From Tubiluchus corallicola (Eukaryota; Priapulida; Priapulimorpha; Priapulimorphida; Tubiluchidae): a DNA stretch of 64,000 nucleotides. Shown here in pieces: positions 25,338 through 58,417 of this stretch. The DNA is taken from assembly GCA_030141605.1 (NCBI GenBank), contig JAQGDQ010000358.1:152001-216000 (forward strand), in the 5' to 3' direction. How positions within the stretch are numbered: position 1 is the first letter of the stretch; the number at the start of each line of letters is the position of its first letter. The translations under genes were made by a program, and so were the position numbers. The notes below the pieces were generated by a model that ran no database searches, was not told where the DNA came from, and was given only the letters and a program-made list of their open reading frames with translations.

Positions 25338-27242
25338 TATTGTGTTTGCTTGATTATCTCACAATAATTTTTAATGAGCTAATGAGTGAAAATAAGCTAA
25401 TTGCAATAATGCAATTCCTACTTGCTTGAAAGTTTTATTAAGTTTTGCATTGGGCCTTAATAGTTAGTATTTTTTATTTATTTATTTATACTATTTATTC
25501 GTACTCTTATACGGTACAACAAATATACAAAAAAACACATGATAAGAATTATGATATAAATTAGTTGAAGCTGTACACAGTAAAGGAAAAAAGGTTTGTT
25601 AATTTATTAAAGCAAAGTAAAAAAATAAAAAAAACATATTTATGTTATAAATATCATATTTATGTTATAACTACTGTCTCAACAAATGGCAAAAATAGAT
25701 AAATTCAACAAACGTTAAATTTAAAATTTGAAATAGAATTGTTGTGTTGAGTGTTCAATAAATTCTATTACGCAATCTACAGAAACTGGAAAATGTCACA
25801 ATAAACGTATTTTCGCTTCGCAAAAGATCTCCTTATTTTTTCATTTGTTAAAACTCTGCAGAAAAATACATGGTTTTCTATGAACATTATATGTGAGTTA
25901 CGAACACTCGGCCATCATAGCTAACTTCATAATATTATACTAATGAACTGATTTGTTACCTGTGAATGCGAAAAATCTGCTTCCTAGCTTTCTTCCGGCC
26001 TCAATATAAATTCGCGAGTACCTGTTCAAAAATTTACTATATTAACAACAGATTCAGAAAAAAATCAGTCTAACAAGAAATCCTGATATTCTCGGTGCCA
26101 AGCAAATTAAGGAAAATTGAAAAGTCGATTAAAAATCTAACAGAACAGTGTGAGCCGAATAACTTACACTAGTTACAAAACTTACAGTAGTTATAAAAAA
26201 GCTAACTCACACTCATACAACTCAAAAAGATTGTAGAGGTACAAAGAAACCACCCAGTAGTTAACAATTACAGATTATGGCCCGAAAAAACAGGATTTTA
26301 TTTCCACTGCCTGAAGTGAAAGGTAATTCTTCGATTTTGCTAAAAATAAGATGATTTTTCATCAAGTAGAGCCAGCATACAGAGCGGTGGTAGGAAATAT
26401 CCACGTTCAAGCTTCTATTAAGCAAACAGGAAATGCTAGGAAGTAACACAAACTTTAGAACGCCCATGGCTTCTTACCTGTGCCTTGTAAACAACTTAGC
26501 AGCGTAATAAGTGAAAGCAACGTGCTAAGTCACACTGAAACAGACTTCGAAGAATCAAAATTAGGCTATTTCAAAAACAAAGATGGCACACCCCACTCTA
26601 TTTAGCCAAACAGGAGTTAAAAAGAGATTTGCAAAAAAACTATAAAAACTGATGATAGATCACACCAGATAAATTGCAATGTTTAACAGTTGCAAGTTCC
26701 ATACCTTCAAAGTAGACACGTGCAGCACTAAATTTTGGTGATTGCACAGTTTTGTTGTTGTAAATCCATGACGTTACGCATTGTATGTTAATATTACAGT
26801 TGATGAAACCGATTTTTTTCCTGCAGTGCTAACCATGCCCCGGGTCATCAACAACCATCAAATAGTTAAATGTTTTCAACCACTTTATATTCTTTTTTAA
26901 CTTTGAACATACTTTCAAGCCAAAATAATAATAAAGATTTATGAAAGAGAGTTTGATAAAACAGCTATAATCAAATTAATTTACTTCTTTTTAATCCTAA
27001 AGCAGTATCGTGCTGATTATTCGGAATTGTTTAACACGTCGTTCAAAATACTGGCATCAACCTGGCAATTTGGAATAAATGACGAATCATCTTGTCTACC
27101 AAAAGCCTAATTACATGATTGTATAACAAAAAGCAAGCAGACGAAAAATTGTTAGTGTCAATAGTGTGTTTCTACATGTTCCAATTGCAGAAAGTATAAA
27201 TTCGTGGAAATCTGGGTTTTTATAAGAACATTTACATGATTC
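25338..27242. other. AT-rich intergenic DNA, no gene seen
   Basis: No gene was recognised. The segment at 25,470-25,530 ((TTTA)n then cgtactcttatacggtacaaca) resembles 59,780-59,830 and may be the reversed 3' tail of a LINE. A local duplication catatttatgttataa occurs near 25,635-25,670. Confidence 0.5.
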
Positions 27243-27408
27243 GCTTTTTGGTTTACTCAGTTGCGTAGTAACTCTATGAAGAAGTCTATTTCACAGTGAT
27301 GTTGTTGTCGTTTTTGCTCTTTGCTTGTTCATGTAATAAGTTTTATCAGTTTTAATATTATGACGTCACAATAGAGTTACTTCCTATTACAATTTTTTAC
27401 GAAAAAAT
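27243..27408. repeat. Dispersed MITE-like repeat, copy 2
   Basis: Relative of 6,541-6,710, with the same inverted internal motif agtaactcta (27,267-27,276) and tagagttact (27,372-27,381). The spacing between the two inverted motifs is almost identical in both copies (about 105-114 bases end to end). Confidence 0.6.
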
Positions 27409-27522
27409 GGATTTATGAAAAATATGCAAACGTGGGCAAGCACACGTGTTGCAGTATGCCAAAAGTAAATTCTTTCAATAGAAGCAGCCAGAATAACTGC
27501 GACCCATCTGTATTATAGACAG

Positions 27523-27859
<337 letters not shown>

Positions 27860-27962
27860 CATTATACAATCATTTTATTTGTTATATTTAAAAGAAATAC
27901 AAGTTTTCCAGTCAGTGGATTTTTAGTCCAAAGGCAAGAATTACCCACACAAAAACAAATGT

Positions 27963-28280
27963 ACACAGTAACACATAAACAAAACATAGTCTGACAAGCA
28001 CTATGCTCATAAAGATATACACAGAAGATGTATATTAGTTTTAAAAGCTGGTGCAATATAGATTAAAAAATAGAGACTATATATAAAATTTCAAGATAAA
28101 ATAATTCAGTACATTGTTATAACACAGTAACACATAAACAAAACATAGTCTGACAAGCACTATACTCATAAAGATATACACAGAAGATGTATATTAGTTT
28201 TAAAAGCTGGTGCAATATAGATTAAAAAATAGAGACTATATATAAAATTTCAAGATAAAATAATTCAGTACATTGTTATA
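27963..28280. repeat. 159-bp tandem duplication, one mismatch
   Basis: 27,963-28,121 is repeated immediately as 28,122-28,280. I find one difference (ctatgctcat against ctatactcat). Such identity means a very recent duplication or an assembly duplicate. The unit has no coding content. Confidence 0.92.
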
Positions 28281-28481
28281 AGTTAACTTCAATATTATAA
28301 AAAGTTGTATATTGCCTAAAATTATTGCAATGATAACATAATAAAAATTAAATTGAGAAACAGGACTAAAAACATTTACGGAACTAAAAAGGTTGGATCT
28401 GCCCACGCAGGTTCGTTTTTGGATTTAGAAATAATAAAAGATAACACGATAGCTAATTTTGCAATTTTTTGTTTGAAATCT

Positions 28482-30086
28482 TTAAACTTCACGTGGTTCG
28501 GGCGAGATTAATCTCTTTTCATTGGTTTTCGAAATGAATCTGCGACTCCCAATCTCGATTGCAGAATATTGTACTTGAAAACCGTTTTCTTCAATGTCTA
28601 TCACCAAGCTCACATATTTATTCTCTTTAACCTGGTGTGCTTTTCCAATGTTCAGGTCAAAAGGGACTGTCAGCTAGAACATGAATAGTTTCTTCAGCAG
28701 TTTATTGAACACGCATACGTCAGGGATGGATGTAGTTTGTGTACATTGAAGAGGTATAGTGCTAATTCTATTACTGTTAAAACCAAGTAAATCAACATGA
28801 ACAATGAAGCCAGTTGGCAGACACTGAAAAAGTTGCTTATGCCAAAAATGAACTATGTTGCTGTGGCGCCAAGTATGTCTTGCTTGTTGGAGGAAAATTT
28901 CATAAGAATTCAATACGTGAGACAGTGATTCAATGGAGTTGCAGTTTGTGCACTTGGCTGTTGTTTACTTGTCACAGACAGAAAGGTTGTAATTAGTCGG
29001 TAGCGCATCGACTGCTGCATTATACATGAATTTCAAAACGCTCTTTGTGAGATTATAATCCATACTTTTCCAGTCAGTGCAATTTTTTCTTTGATAAGTA
29101 TTCTAAAAACGACCTTGGATCGCCAGAGTTTTGATTTTGTCTTGTCAATCAGACTGAATAAAAGATTGAACTTTAGCCTCTGTTTTTATTTTGAGCTTAG
29201 TTGTTGTCTCTTCTGCCGCTCAATGAAAGTGGGGTGAGATCAGAGAAAATATTACGAAAATTTATTTCTAATGTGACCACTGGACAGTTTATTACCTAAA
29301 GCTGATTGAACTAGTCCATCATCATTTTTTTTCTTTCTAAGATATACTATGGCACATGATTGTTTATAATAATGACTAGGCTGCTTCAGGTTTAGGCCTT
29401 CAGCAACATGTAAGAACATTGGTAGTGCAGATTTGATTAATTGATTACCCGCACCAGTCGTACAGAAACCTATTAACTAGATCATCAAGTTCATCTAGAT
29501 GAGTTTTGCATATATCATTGACAGTTAGGGCAAATATGGAGAAGGTAGAAAATATCTATCGTCAATTTTGATTTTACATTCATTTCGTATGTGGCATGAA
29601 TCAATATTCGTCAAAACCGTCTCTATTTTCAAATGAACAATTTTGAAGTAGTATGCTTCACTGTTTTTAATTGTTATTGTTGAGCCAACAAGTTTGTGGT
29701 CATTCTCAAACAACGAAGGTATATTGGTATCTCTACAGAATAATTAATTTCAACAGGTGACCTTTTTGCATAAGACCGAGATCTGCATTTACTTGGTTTG
29801 AGCGTTAGACCCAAGCAGCTAGAATATTTTTGAATCTTTTCTGATTCTTTGGTGGGTTTTCTTGTTCGGTGTGCCTAAACAAAAGTCGTCTGCGAACGGT
29901 AGTGTGATATAATGAGAATCGTTTAAAATATAACCATGCGCAATTTTTATCTCTAAGCATTCGACCAATAGGTTTAAGCATAAACATAAGAGAGATGAGG
30001 TCACCCTGGGAGATGCCTCTAGAGAAATCCTGTAGTACAAATGGTTTTAAAGAAATAACAAACCAAATCAAAATAACAACTGTCAA
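28482..30086 (-). mobile_element. Decayed LINE relic with a PD-(D/E)XK-like C-terminal region
   Basis: Read on the minus strand in shifted frames, the order is RGISQGD (RT motif B, 30,020-30,000), FADDF (motif C, about 29,900), LTLKPSKC, then LVGSTITIKNSEAYYF (about 29,690-29,640), IRNECKIKIDDRYFLPS, DICKTHLDELDDLV and GLNLKQPSHYYKQSCA. After a gap comes ARHTWRHSNIV (28,880-28,850), IPDVCVF, then a TAG at 28,674 where the neighbours predict Glu, followed by LTVPFDLNIGKAHQVKENKY and YSAIEIGSRRFIS, ending at a TAA (28,482). PD...(E)LTVP...K..KY is the layout of a PD-(D/E)XK nuclease, as in site-specific non-LTR elements. The family assignment is inference. The copy is dead. Confidence 0.7.
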
Positions 30087-31219
30087 CTGTCAATAAGTCA
30101 TAAAGGAGATGTCCAATGAGTAAATTACAATGTAATGTAACTGTGTTTCTTACCCTAATGTTTATTTACTATCGATACGACTTTTGTTAAAGCCTAATCA
30201 GTTATCGTGTCCATTATAGCAACTGGGGTGCAAAATTGCACAACTGGGACTTCGATTTATTTTATTTTATTTCCTTGTAAAGAATGCTTGCTAAACGCTG
30301 TCAAAGCAAAACGATGAAAAAGATGTTTAAGCAAAATTTATTTTTCACCATTCAAGTAATGATTAAACGAGAGCTACATATGAACATACTATGCTATACG
30401 TCAGATAAACCGTGAAAACTACACTGACTACTAAATTTGGGTTAAAGTACAACTTTGAAGACTACAGGTTTTAATACTTTTTTACGGGGTACATTTGGTT
30501 TCTACCTTTGAACGAGTGAAGCAATTACATCCTACTTCAGAATTTGCTGCTTTATCTGTGATTTTGAAATCTAAATGATAAACAATTACATTACCATGAA
30601 ATGTAAGAAGTTATCTTAAGAATCGTGCTAAATTAAAACAAGTTTTCAAAGACATTAAAAAGTTTTTTCTACCTTTCTGCGTTCGTGAATTTTGTAGTGA
30701 AAGGTCTGAGCTTAGAAAAGCGCAAATTGTGTAAGTGAACCTCATGATAAGGTTTATATGCATAACTCATGTAGATGCACCATAAATAATCTAAATATCA
30801 TAAATCTTGTCATAAATAATTTACGACAAGGCAAAGTTTAATAGTATGTAAAAGATACCAATGTATATTCCTACTGTAGTAGTAAACACAAGTAGCAGCA
30901 AGCACATGACAAAACCATAAATATATTCATTTTTATTAATATTGATGCTTAAATATAATTTTAATTGATTCATTAAGAAATTGCCGTTTACAAGCCGTAA
31001 TAGCCAGTAGCGCCTGGCAGTTTATAATTTCTATTTTCAGCAATTTCATGGAAATAAATGCTGTTTTACAACAAGAAAATGCCCTACAAGTTTTAACTTT
31101 TATTATTATAGGTAGTTGCCTACAAAGACATTTGCTTTGCTGAATATTGATTTTTGTTGATGGCACAACCCATATCATTAGACATTACTCATCAAGAAAG
31201 CGTTATTTCATTCAACTAC

Positions 31220-31310
<91 letters not shown>

Positions 31311-31591
31311 GCGAAGATGATATATTCACAGAAGAATACATGTCAGAAGCTTTACGTAAAACGATGCAACGATGCAAGTCTAAATTGAAGTCAAAATTAT
31401 CTGCCACCTACACAGACATATAAATGAAACTGCATCTACAAAGTCATTATAAATACTTTACAAATCTATTTTTCTGAATAAACCATGGTTGAAATGTTCC
31501 TAATACAGCTGTAACGAATGATATAAATAACTGCACGTTAAGGGATCTCGCGCATCGAAATTTCAGGATTAAAGAGCCACAGGTTTAATAA
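30087..31591. other. 3'-flank of NAALADL1-like gene, with (GAT)n
   Basis: This should contain the 3' UTR and poly(A) site of the minus-strand gene. TTTATT (AATAAA on the minus strand) occurs near 31,098 and 30,931. No other gene was recognised. The (GAT)n repeat at 31,222-31,310 produces an artefactual poly-Asp/poly-Ser reading. Confidence 0.45.
31222..31310. repeat. (GAT)n microsatellite
   Basis: An uninterrupted run of about 29 GAT units, 280 bases beyond the NAALADL1-like stop codon. It may be within its 3' UTR. Confidence 0.92.
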
Positions 31592-43681
<12,090 letters not shown>

Positions 43682-45699
43682 TAGAGTAATTGTCCTGAAA
43701 CAGAAGTGAGTTGATGATAGAGCACAAGTATAGTTTTTGTATGCGGATGCTACATAAAACCACTTAACATGGTGCTCATTATTGTGTTGGCAGTGTTATT
43801 GTTGCCATTCTTACTACTTCAACTGCTTCTATTTTTTTAAATTATTTTTGGTTGTTGCTTCCCTGTGAGACTATTTTCCTTTAGCACTTGTTAAAAAATA
43901 AGGTCTGCTGTAGTAGGCCAGTAATTTAAACTTAAAAGTATGTATGTAACGTCACGGCTGGCTTCTCTCTCTATACCTAAACAGGTTAGCGAGTGAGTTC
44001 CGGTTTTGCCGCGAAGCAGGGCTGACATATCACTGTTAGATTTTTTTCTATACCGTCGCTATGATGCTACTTCGAATTAAAATAAAGTTTTAAAAATAAA
44101 TTACCAACGAGTTGGAGCAGTTTGTCAAGAACAGAGCTGTTTCCGCTGAGAACACGTCAACCATCGTCAATCAAAGATAAAATCAATCAGACTACTAAGG
44201 TCAAATTAAACAAATGTAGGCAATGACAACTGAAGCCGGCAAGACAATTTACCCTGCAGTTTTCTCTATCTGACCTGGTCATCGCGAAATTAGGAGTACA
44301 CGTTTCTCTGCCCCTCTTTTTCCAGTGCAGTACTCGTCAAACCGGAAGCCAGAACTCGACGACTGGATTTACTACAAAATGTAGTAGGACCGGAATTATT
44401 AAGCTAATTATCAAAGATTAATATTGATTATACTATCCTCTAAACCACATTCCGAATTTTATACAATGTTTTTCAACGAGCCAAATAGTATGAGCAATAA
44501 GGTAGATAAAGGAATTTTCTTGATTATCACCTACCCTTTTACTGACCAGATTAAGCACTTCTTAACTTTGGTTACTGCCGCCATGTCACAGCTACTACTG
44601 TAAACTGTACATGTTTTTTTCTAGCAACGTGTGTTCATTTTAATTATACCTAATTTATGAAGTTGGAGCAACCTGCGGGTCCCTAAACGTAATTGCTGCT
44701 GTTTGTTGTTATTGCTGTTGTTGTTGTTGCTGCATATCGTACACTGACTGTAGTTTGATATAAAAAGTACAAAACTTCTTACCTTGTTACGAAACAGACA
44801 AATTTCAAAGGACCTTCGAACTGGTATAGAAGAAAACGCCTACTATGTAAACACACAACTTACTGCATCATTATGCTATAGCCAGTTTTGCGCAGTATAA
44901 TAAACTTTATGATATCATGATATTTACCAACTACCTAAAACAAAATAGTGTACGAAGGACGATATTATAGTCACTATGCTATAGCCAAGTATCACGTATA
45001 GGTCTTAAATTTTAAAAAACGTTTATGTGAACCAGAGCGACTTTCAAGTCGGAGTCAGCTTAAGAAGCCGCGTAAGTTTAAATTTAGCTAGCCCGTATAG
45101 CAAATGTGTACACAAGTATACAAACTGGACTATGTTTGGAATCAAGGTTATCTTCTCTCAACCGCAAAGTTGAATAATATCGAAAATACTTAGACACCTA
45201 TGCGTGTTATATTTACCAGCACACATTCACTTTATACAATAACACAAACTCACAAATTGTTTATTATTCTTCGGCTATGTGCGACAATTAAAATTTCATT
45301 AAACTATATGGCTAAATGAGCATATACCTAACATCTCACAACCCGAGATTTTCATGCACACAAACTATCCATAACACAACACTTCATGGACTTGAAGATA
45401 GGAAGATCCAGTTAGTTCGTTCTGAAGTATCGAAAATCTGAAGCAGCAAGATTACCTTTTGTTTTTTTCAAATGTAGGCAGAATTTCAGGTTATCATGCC
45501 AACCGTGTCACGCAAGAAAGCCTCTGCACAAAAATTTTCTGTAATCCTTTCAACAAATTTAAACAGTCCTTGACATTTTCCCGATTAAGTCTACAGAGTT
45601 ACAACATACGGGCAATGTTAACTCTGATCTCTCGTTTTTCAGAAATGCAAAATCAGTCAATTGTTCGGTAATTTCTCCTGCAGGGAAGACAGTTCTCGA

Positions 45700-45700
<1 letters not shown>
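43682..45700. promoter_or_regulatory. Upstream region of the NAALADL1-like gene
   Basis: This should hold the promoter and any 5' UTR exon of the minus-strand gene. No TATA box is obvious. Some (TTG)n-like sequence (gttgttgttgttgctgc) lies at 44,706-44,733. No other gene was recognised. Confidence 0.4.
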
Positions 45701-45702
<2 letters not shown>

Positions 45703-45788
<86 letters not shown>

Positions 45789-45802
45789 TGCGTGTGCGTG
45801 TG
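45703..45802. repeat. (TG)n-(TGCG)n microsatellite
   Basis: About 33 TG units with one TGCG interruption lead into six TGCG-type units. This alternating purine-pyrimidine tract can adopt Z-form. Poly-Cys-Val and poly-Thr-His ORFs over it are artefacts. Confidence 0.93.
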
Positions 45803-45970
45803 ACGCAGAAGGCATGGTCGGGTTTCCAAGGTGAGAGCCAAGCCCGTCTTGAATGGCCCCTGGGTTACCCACGCACTCCTCGATGTCAAAATAGACATTT
45901 CTAAATGTGGTTGACTGCTGTTTGCGTTTTTGATGGCCCAGTTGTAGTGGTGTACAAAAGCGGCCTGGGT

Positions 45971-46134
45971 AAAAGCGGCCGTCTCTATACTCTTTTACTG
46001 GTCCAGTTAGTGTAATGCACGACAGTGTAAACACTATTTCATCATTATTTTTAAATCTACTTCATGTAATTTGCCAATAAAGGTATCGTTTTTCTTACAC
46101 ATCATTCTGTTGTTTCGTGGATGGATTTCAGAAG
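45971..46134 (+). repeat. 164-bp direct repeat, copy 1
   Basis: Begins aaaagcggccgtctctatac and runs through ccaataaaggtatcg to gtggatggatttcagaag. It differs from copy 2 (46,575-46,738) at three positions by my reading. It contains an AATAAA at about 46,078. Weaker similarity continues to about 46,240. Confidence 0.9.
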
Positions 46135-46574
46135 TTTTATAGATTGCTTGGCCTCTGCATCTGCTGGTACCGAACCAATCTGTGTAGTTTACCTATGTAC
46201 CTGTGGGCGAGGTATCGCCGGCAGTACATTGATGTCGGAAGTGGGATAATGCAATGAACCAAGACAATGGGACTGTTAATAGACAACTCAACATTCAGCA
46301 TGTGTTTGCTGCACTTATTTGAAAGTAAACGTAAGCTTGGATTCGTTTTAACAGTTCTTCTTACCAACCTGAAGTACCACGTTCTGACTATTTCATGGGC
46401 GTGATTATTTGTTTGATCAAGGTGACGTGTTACCCACCGGGTGCTAGTAAGCTATGGACAGCTATGATGTAACAATGTTATTTTACGGTAACACAGTGGT
46501 GATCAAACTGACATACTGGTTGTTCTGTAATTCAACACGCGTATGTTGTTCTACTGAATGCATTTGGTCTGTAT

Positions 46575-46738
46575 AAAAGCGGCCGTCTCTATACTCTTTT
46601 ACTGGTCCAGTTAGTGTAATGCACGACAGTGTAAACTCTATTTCATCATTATTTTTAAATCTACTTCATGTAATTTGCCAATAAAGGTATCGTTTTTCTT
46701 ACACATCATTCCGTTGTTTCGTGGATGGATGTCAGAAG
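46575..46738 (+). repeat. 164-bp direct repeat, copy 2
   Basis: Same unit as copy 1, offset by 604 bases. Here it is preceded by gtat, which makes tataaaag, a TATA-like box. A TATA-like start and an AATAAA near the end resemble the R/U5 part of an LTR, but the sequence upstream of the two copies is unrelated. Confidence 0.9.
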
Positions 46739-46765
46739 CCTGTTTCGCTTCCGCATCTGCTCGTA

Positions 46766-46863
46766 CCGAACCAACCAGGTAGTTTCACCACATGTCGCCG
46801 AGGTACCGTCTGCAGTTCATTACTGAACTGCTGGTGGCACCTCGCCACCCGGGGTTGGTTCGG
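46766..46863. repeat. Long nested hairpin after direct repeat copy 2
   Basis: Outer arms ccgaaccaacc (46,766-46,776) and ggttggttcgg (46,853-46,863) are perfectly complementary. Inner arms 46,799-46,819 and 46,824-46,844 pair at about 17 of 21 positions around a four-base loop, with a perfect gcagttca/tgaactgc core. It is GC-rich against an AT-rich background. The equivalent position after copy 1 retains only part of this sequence. Confidence 0.75.
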
Positions 46864-48539
46864 GCCTGCAGGTCCAGAGGCGGAGCAGCCTAATAATGAT
46901 TTCAACATAACCACAATTAAACAAAGCTGACTTAAATAACGCTGACTATTTAACTGGAAAGATATTAAATATTACGAAGCCCAAACTAACGGTGACGAGA
47001 TTTTAAACAAATTAAAGAAAAACAAAACAAAGAAATAAAGATACCTAACTTGCCATATAGCGGGTAGTAAGACAGCTCTAAGTTTGATGGAAGAAACACA
47101 AGCACAAGAATCACCAACTCTGCACCACCCAATTACCACTGTAGTTCCAAAGTACAGCAGGTTTTTACCCTCCTTTTACTAAACTAGTGTACATGTCAGA
47201 GATAGAGCCAAATTGAAAACCTGATTGGTTGAAAGCAAAAGGTATGAAGATTTAGCCAATAAGAATCGAAATATTTGTTAGAAGAATAATTTAGAAGACT
47301 TAGATTTGAACTACTCGTATTTTTAGGGGTGTCATGTAACACTAGTTTGTTAACCATGCCATACTATGGAATAAAGGTAAGGTTTGTGTAGAGTGGGCCG
47401 CCCAAGCGCCTGCGCTACAATATGTTGAAATGTCTCAAAACATATATCTATAATATATTGTTCAAAAGCTTGTGTCGATCATCAACTTTGACCTATAACC
47501 AATTTTAACTAGAAAAAAATATTACGTACAAAATTGCAGTTTTATTTCACATGATTTAGCGATGCTACTTAGCAATAACAGTTTATTGCGTCATTCATTA
47601 ATAGATTGCTATACAAGTATATTATAATATATAACAAGCATAGAAACACAATTTATACAAAGTGCATAGTATACGTACACAGCAAAACCAACTTTTGTTC
47701 CTAAAATCAAGCCAATTTTTTTAGTTACTAAACAAAAAAATCAGAATTTCTGATACTGTAAACAAACTATGCAACTTATTATTCAAACTATACGAATAAA
47801 TTAAAAACTTGTGTCATCCGACTTACACTGTCTGTATAGTATCTGTCAACTTCACATGCTTAATAATTAGCATGACAAAAACATTAACTGAAAGATTCAG
47901 TTTATTTGAAAGCACAAAAAATACCTTCGTTTCGTGAAATAAATAGCTAAAAGAGTAACAAAGTTTTTAAAGTTAGTATACACTTTAAACTTTAGTTGTC
48001 TTTTAATTGAGCTATAATCAGAAAACGAAGCCATTAATACGCATTGCACATCACAACATTTTATAAAGAAGTGCAATTGCTCTTTCCTGTTGGTGTAATG
48101 CCAGCAAAACACAATCGTGAATATCGTATAATTATAGGACAAAGAGACAATACCTCACCACACAACAATAGCGTCATTCATTCAAAATGCTATAATTATA
48201 ATAAAGAGGTAGCTCATTTAAGATGGCAACGTAAAACATGAAAAGCGGAAAATGTGGATGATTTTAACATGCCATTCGAGTTAATAGTAGGCTTGCCAGA
48301 TCATCATTAATATTAAATTAAATTAGTACCAAATAACTAATTCAACGAATCCTCCTATTTGAACCCAATTGATTTTTCATTCATAGGCAAGTGCCTTTAT
48401 TCAAGAATTGTGTTTAAAATCTAGCATACTGCTTATACTCTATTTAAAAATGAAAAGCGTAAAACCAAACATTATGCACAGTTGCATAACGTTATAATAC
48501 GCTGTACAAACATTATCTAGTTATTGTAAAAGCAGGTTA
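46864..48539. other. AT-rich intergenic DNA, no gene seen
   Basis: No exon was recognised. The 3' UTR and poly(A) site of the minus-strand aPKC gene may reach into it. TTTATT near 48,396 (AATAAA on the minus strand) is a candidate signal. Confidence 0.45.
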
Positions 48540-48912
48540 AGGTCAACTTTGCGATGCAACTCAACTGGGAGCAACTGAAGACTTGACAAACTGTCTGCAA
48601 TTAGCGGCATACGGTACGTAGCTAACTCCGAGGATGTAAGCAATCTTACTCAATGCAACGCAACTCAGTTCCAGCGAGTTGCTCATGGTATCCACCCAGT
48701 TTTAAACCTGATCACTGTTTAACAATGATTGCGGTCTGGTCATAGATTTTTTCATTCGGGTACGCTCAGTTGTCGTCGACCTGAGCAGCATTTCAACTCG
48801 CTGGAACTTGTATCTTTCTAGATGCTGGAAATCAATCGCAACCTACCTGAGCCATGTGCCTACAACTATTTCCTGTCAGTTGGGGTGAGTTGCGTCGCGT
48901 TGCAGGTCGACC
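48540..48912. mobile_element. MITE with imperfect terminal inverted repeats, Harbinger-like
   Basis: Left end ggtcaactttgcgatgcaac and right end gttgcgtcgcgttgcaggtcgacc are inverted relatives over about 30 bases. Both ends adjoin a TAA trinucleotide, which fits the TWA target duplication of PIF/Harbinger elements. Inside, gttccagcgagttg (48,668-48,681) and caactcgctggaac (48,794-48,807) are perfectly complementary, so most of the 373 bp can fold. There is no transposase ORF, so it is non-autonomous. Confidence 0.7.
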
Positions 48913-49149
48913 TAAAATTGCTTTAGGTCGACATTAAGGCATCACAAGAGGACAACGATCATAATTGGTAATTGGCTCCCTCAACTAGATCACCCTGCTA
49001 CACTAGTTGGCTTCAATTAATGCCAATGTGACCTCAGAGAGCATTTGGCTGGAGTCCAGCTTCTACCATAATGCACATAATAAAGCTAATAGGGCTGAGG
49101 CATAGAGATGATAGTTAGTCAACTCTAAAACTTTGTGATCATTTTAAAC

Positions 49150-58417
<9,268 letters not shown>

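Noticed and set aside
45653-46034. His-Thr and Cys-Val repeat ORFs
   Set aside because: They arise from the (TG)n/(TGCG)n microsatellite.
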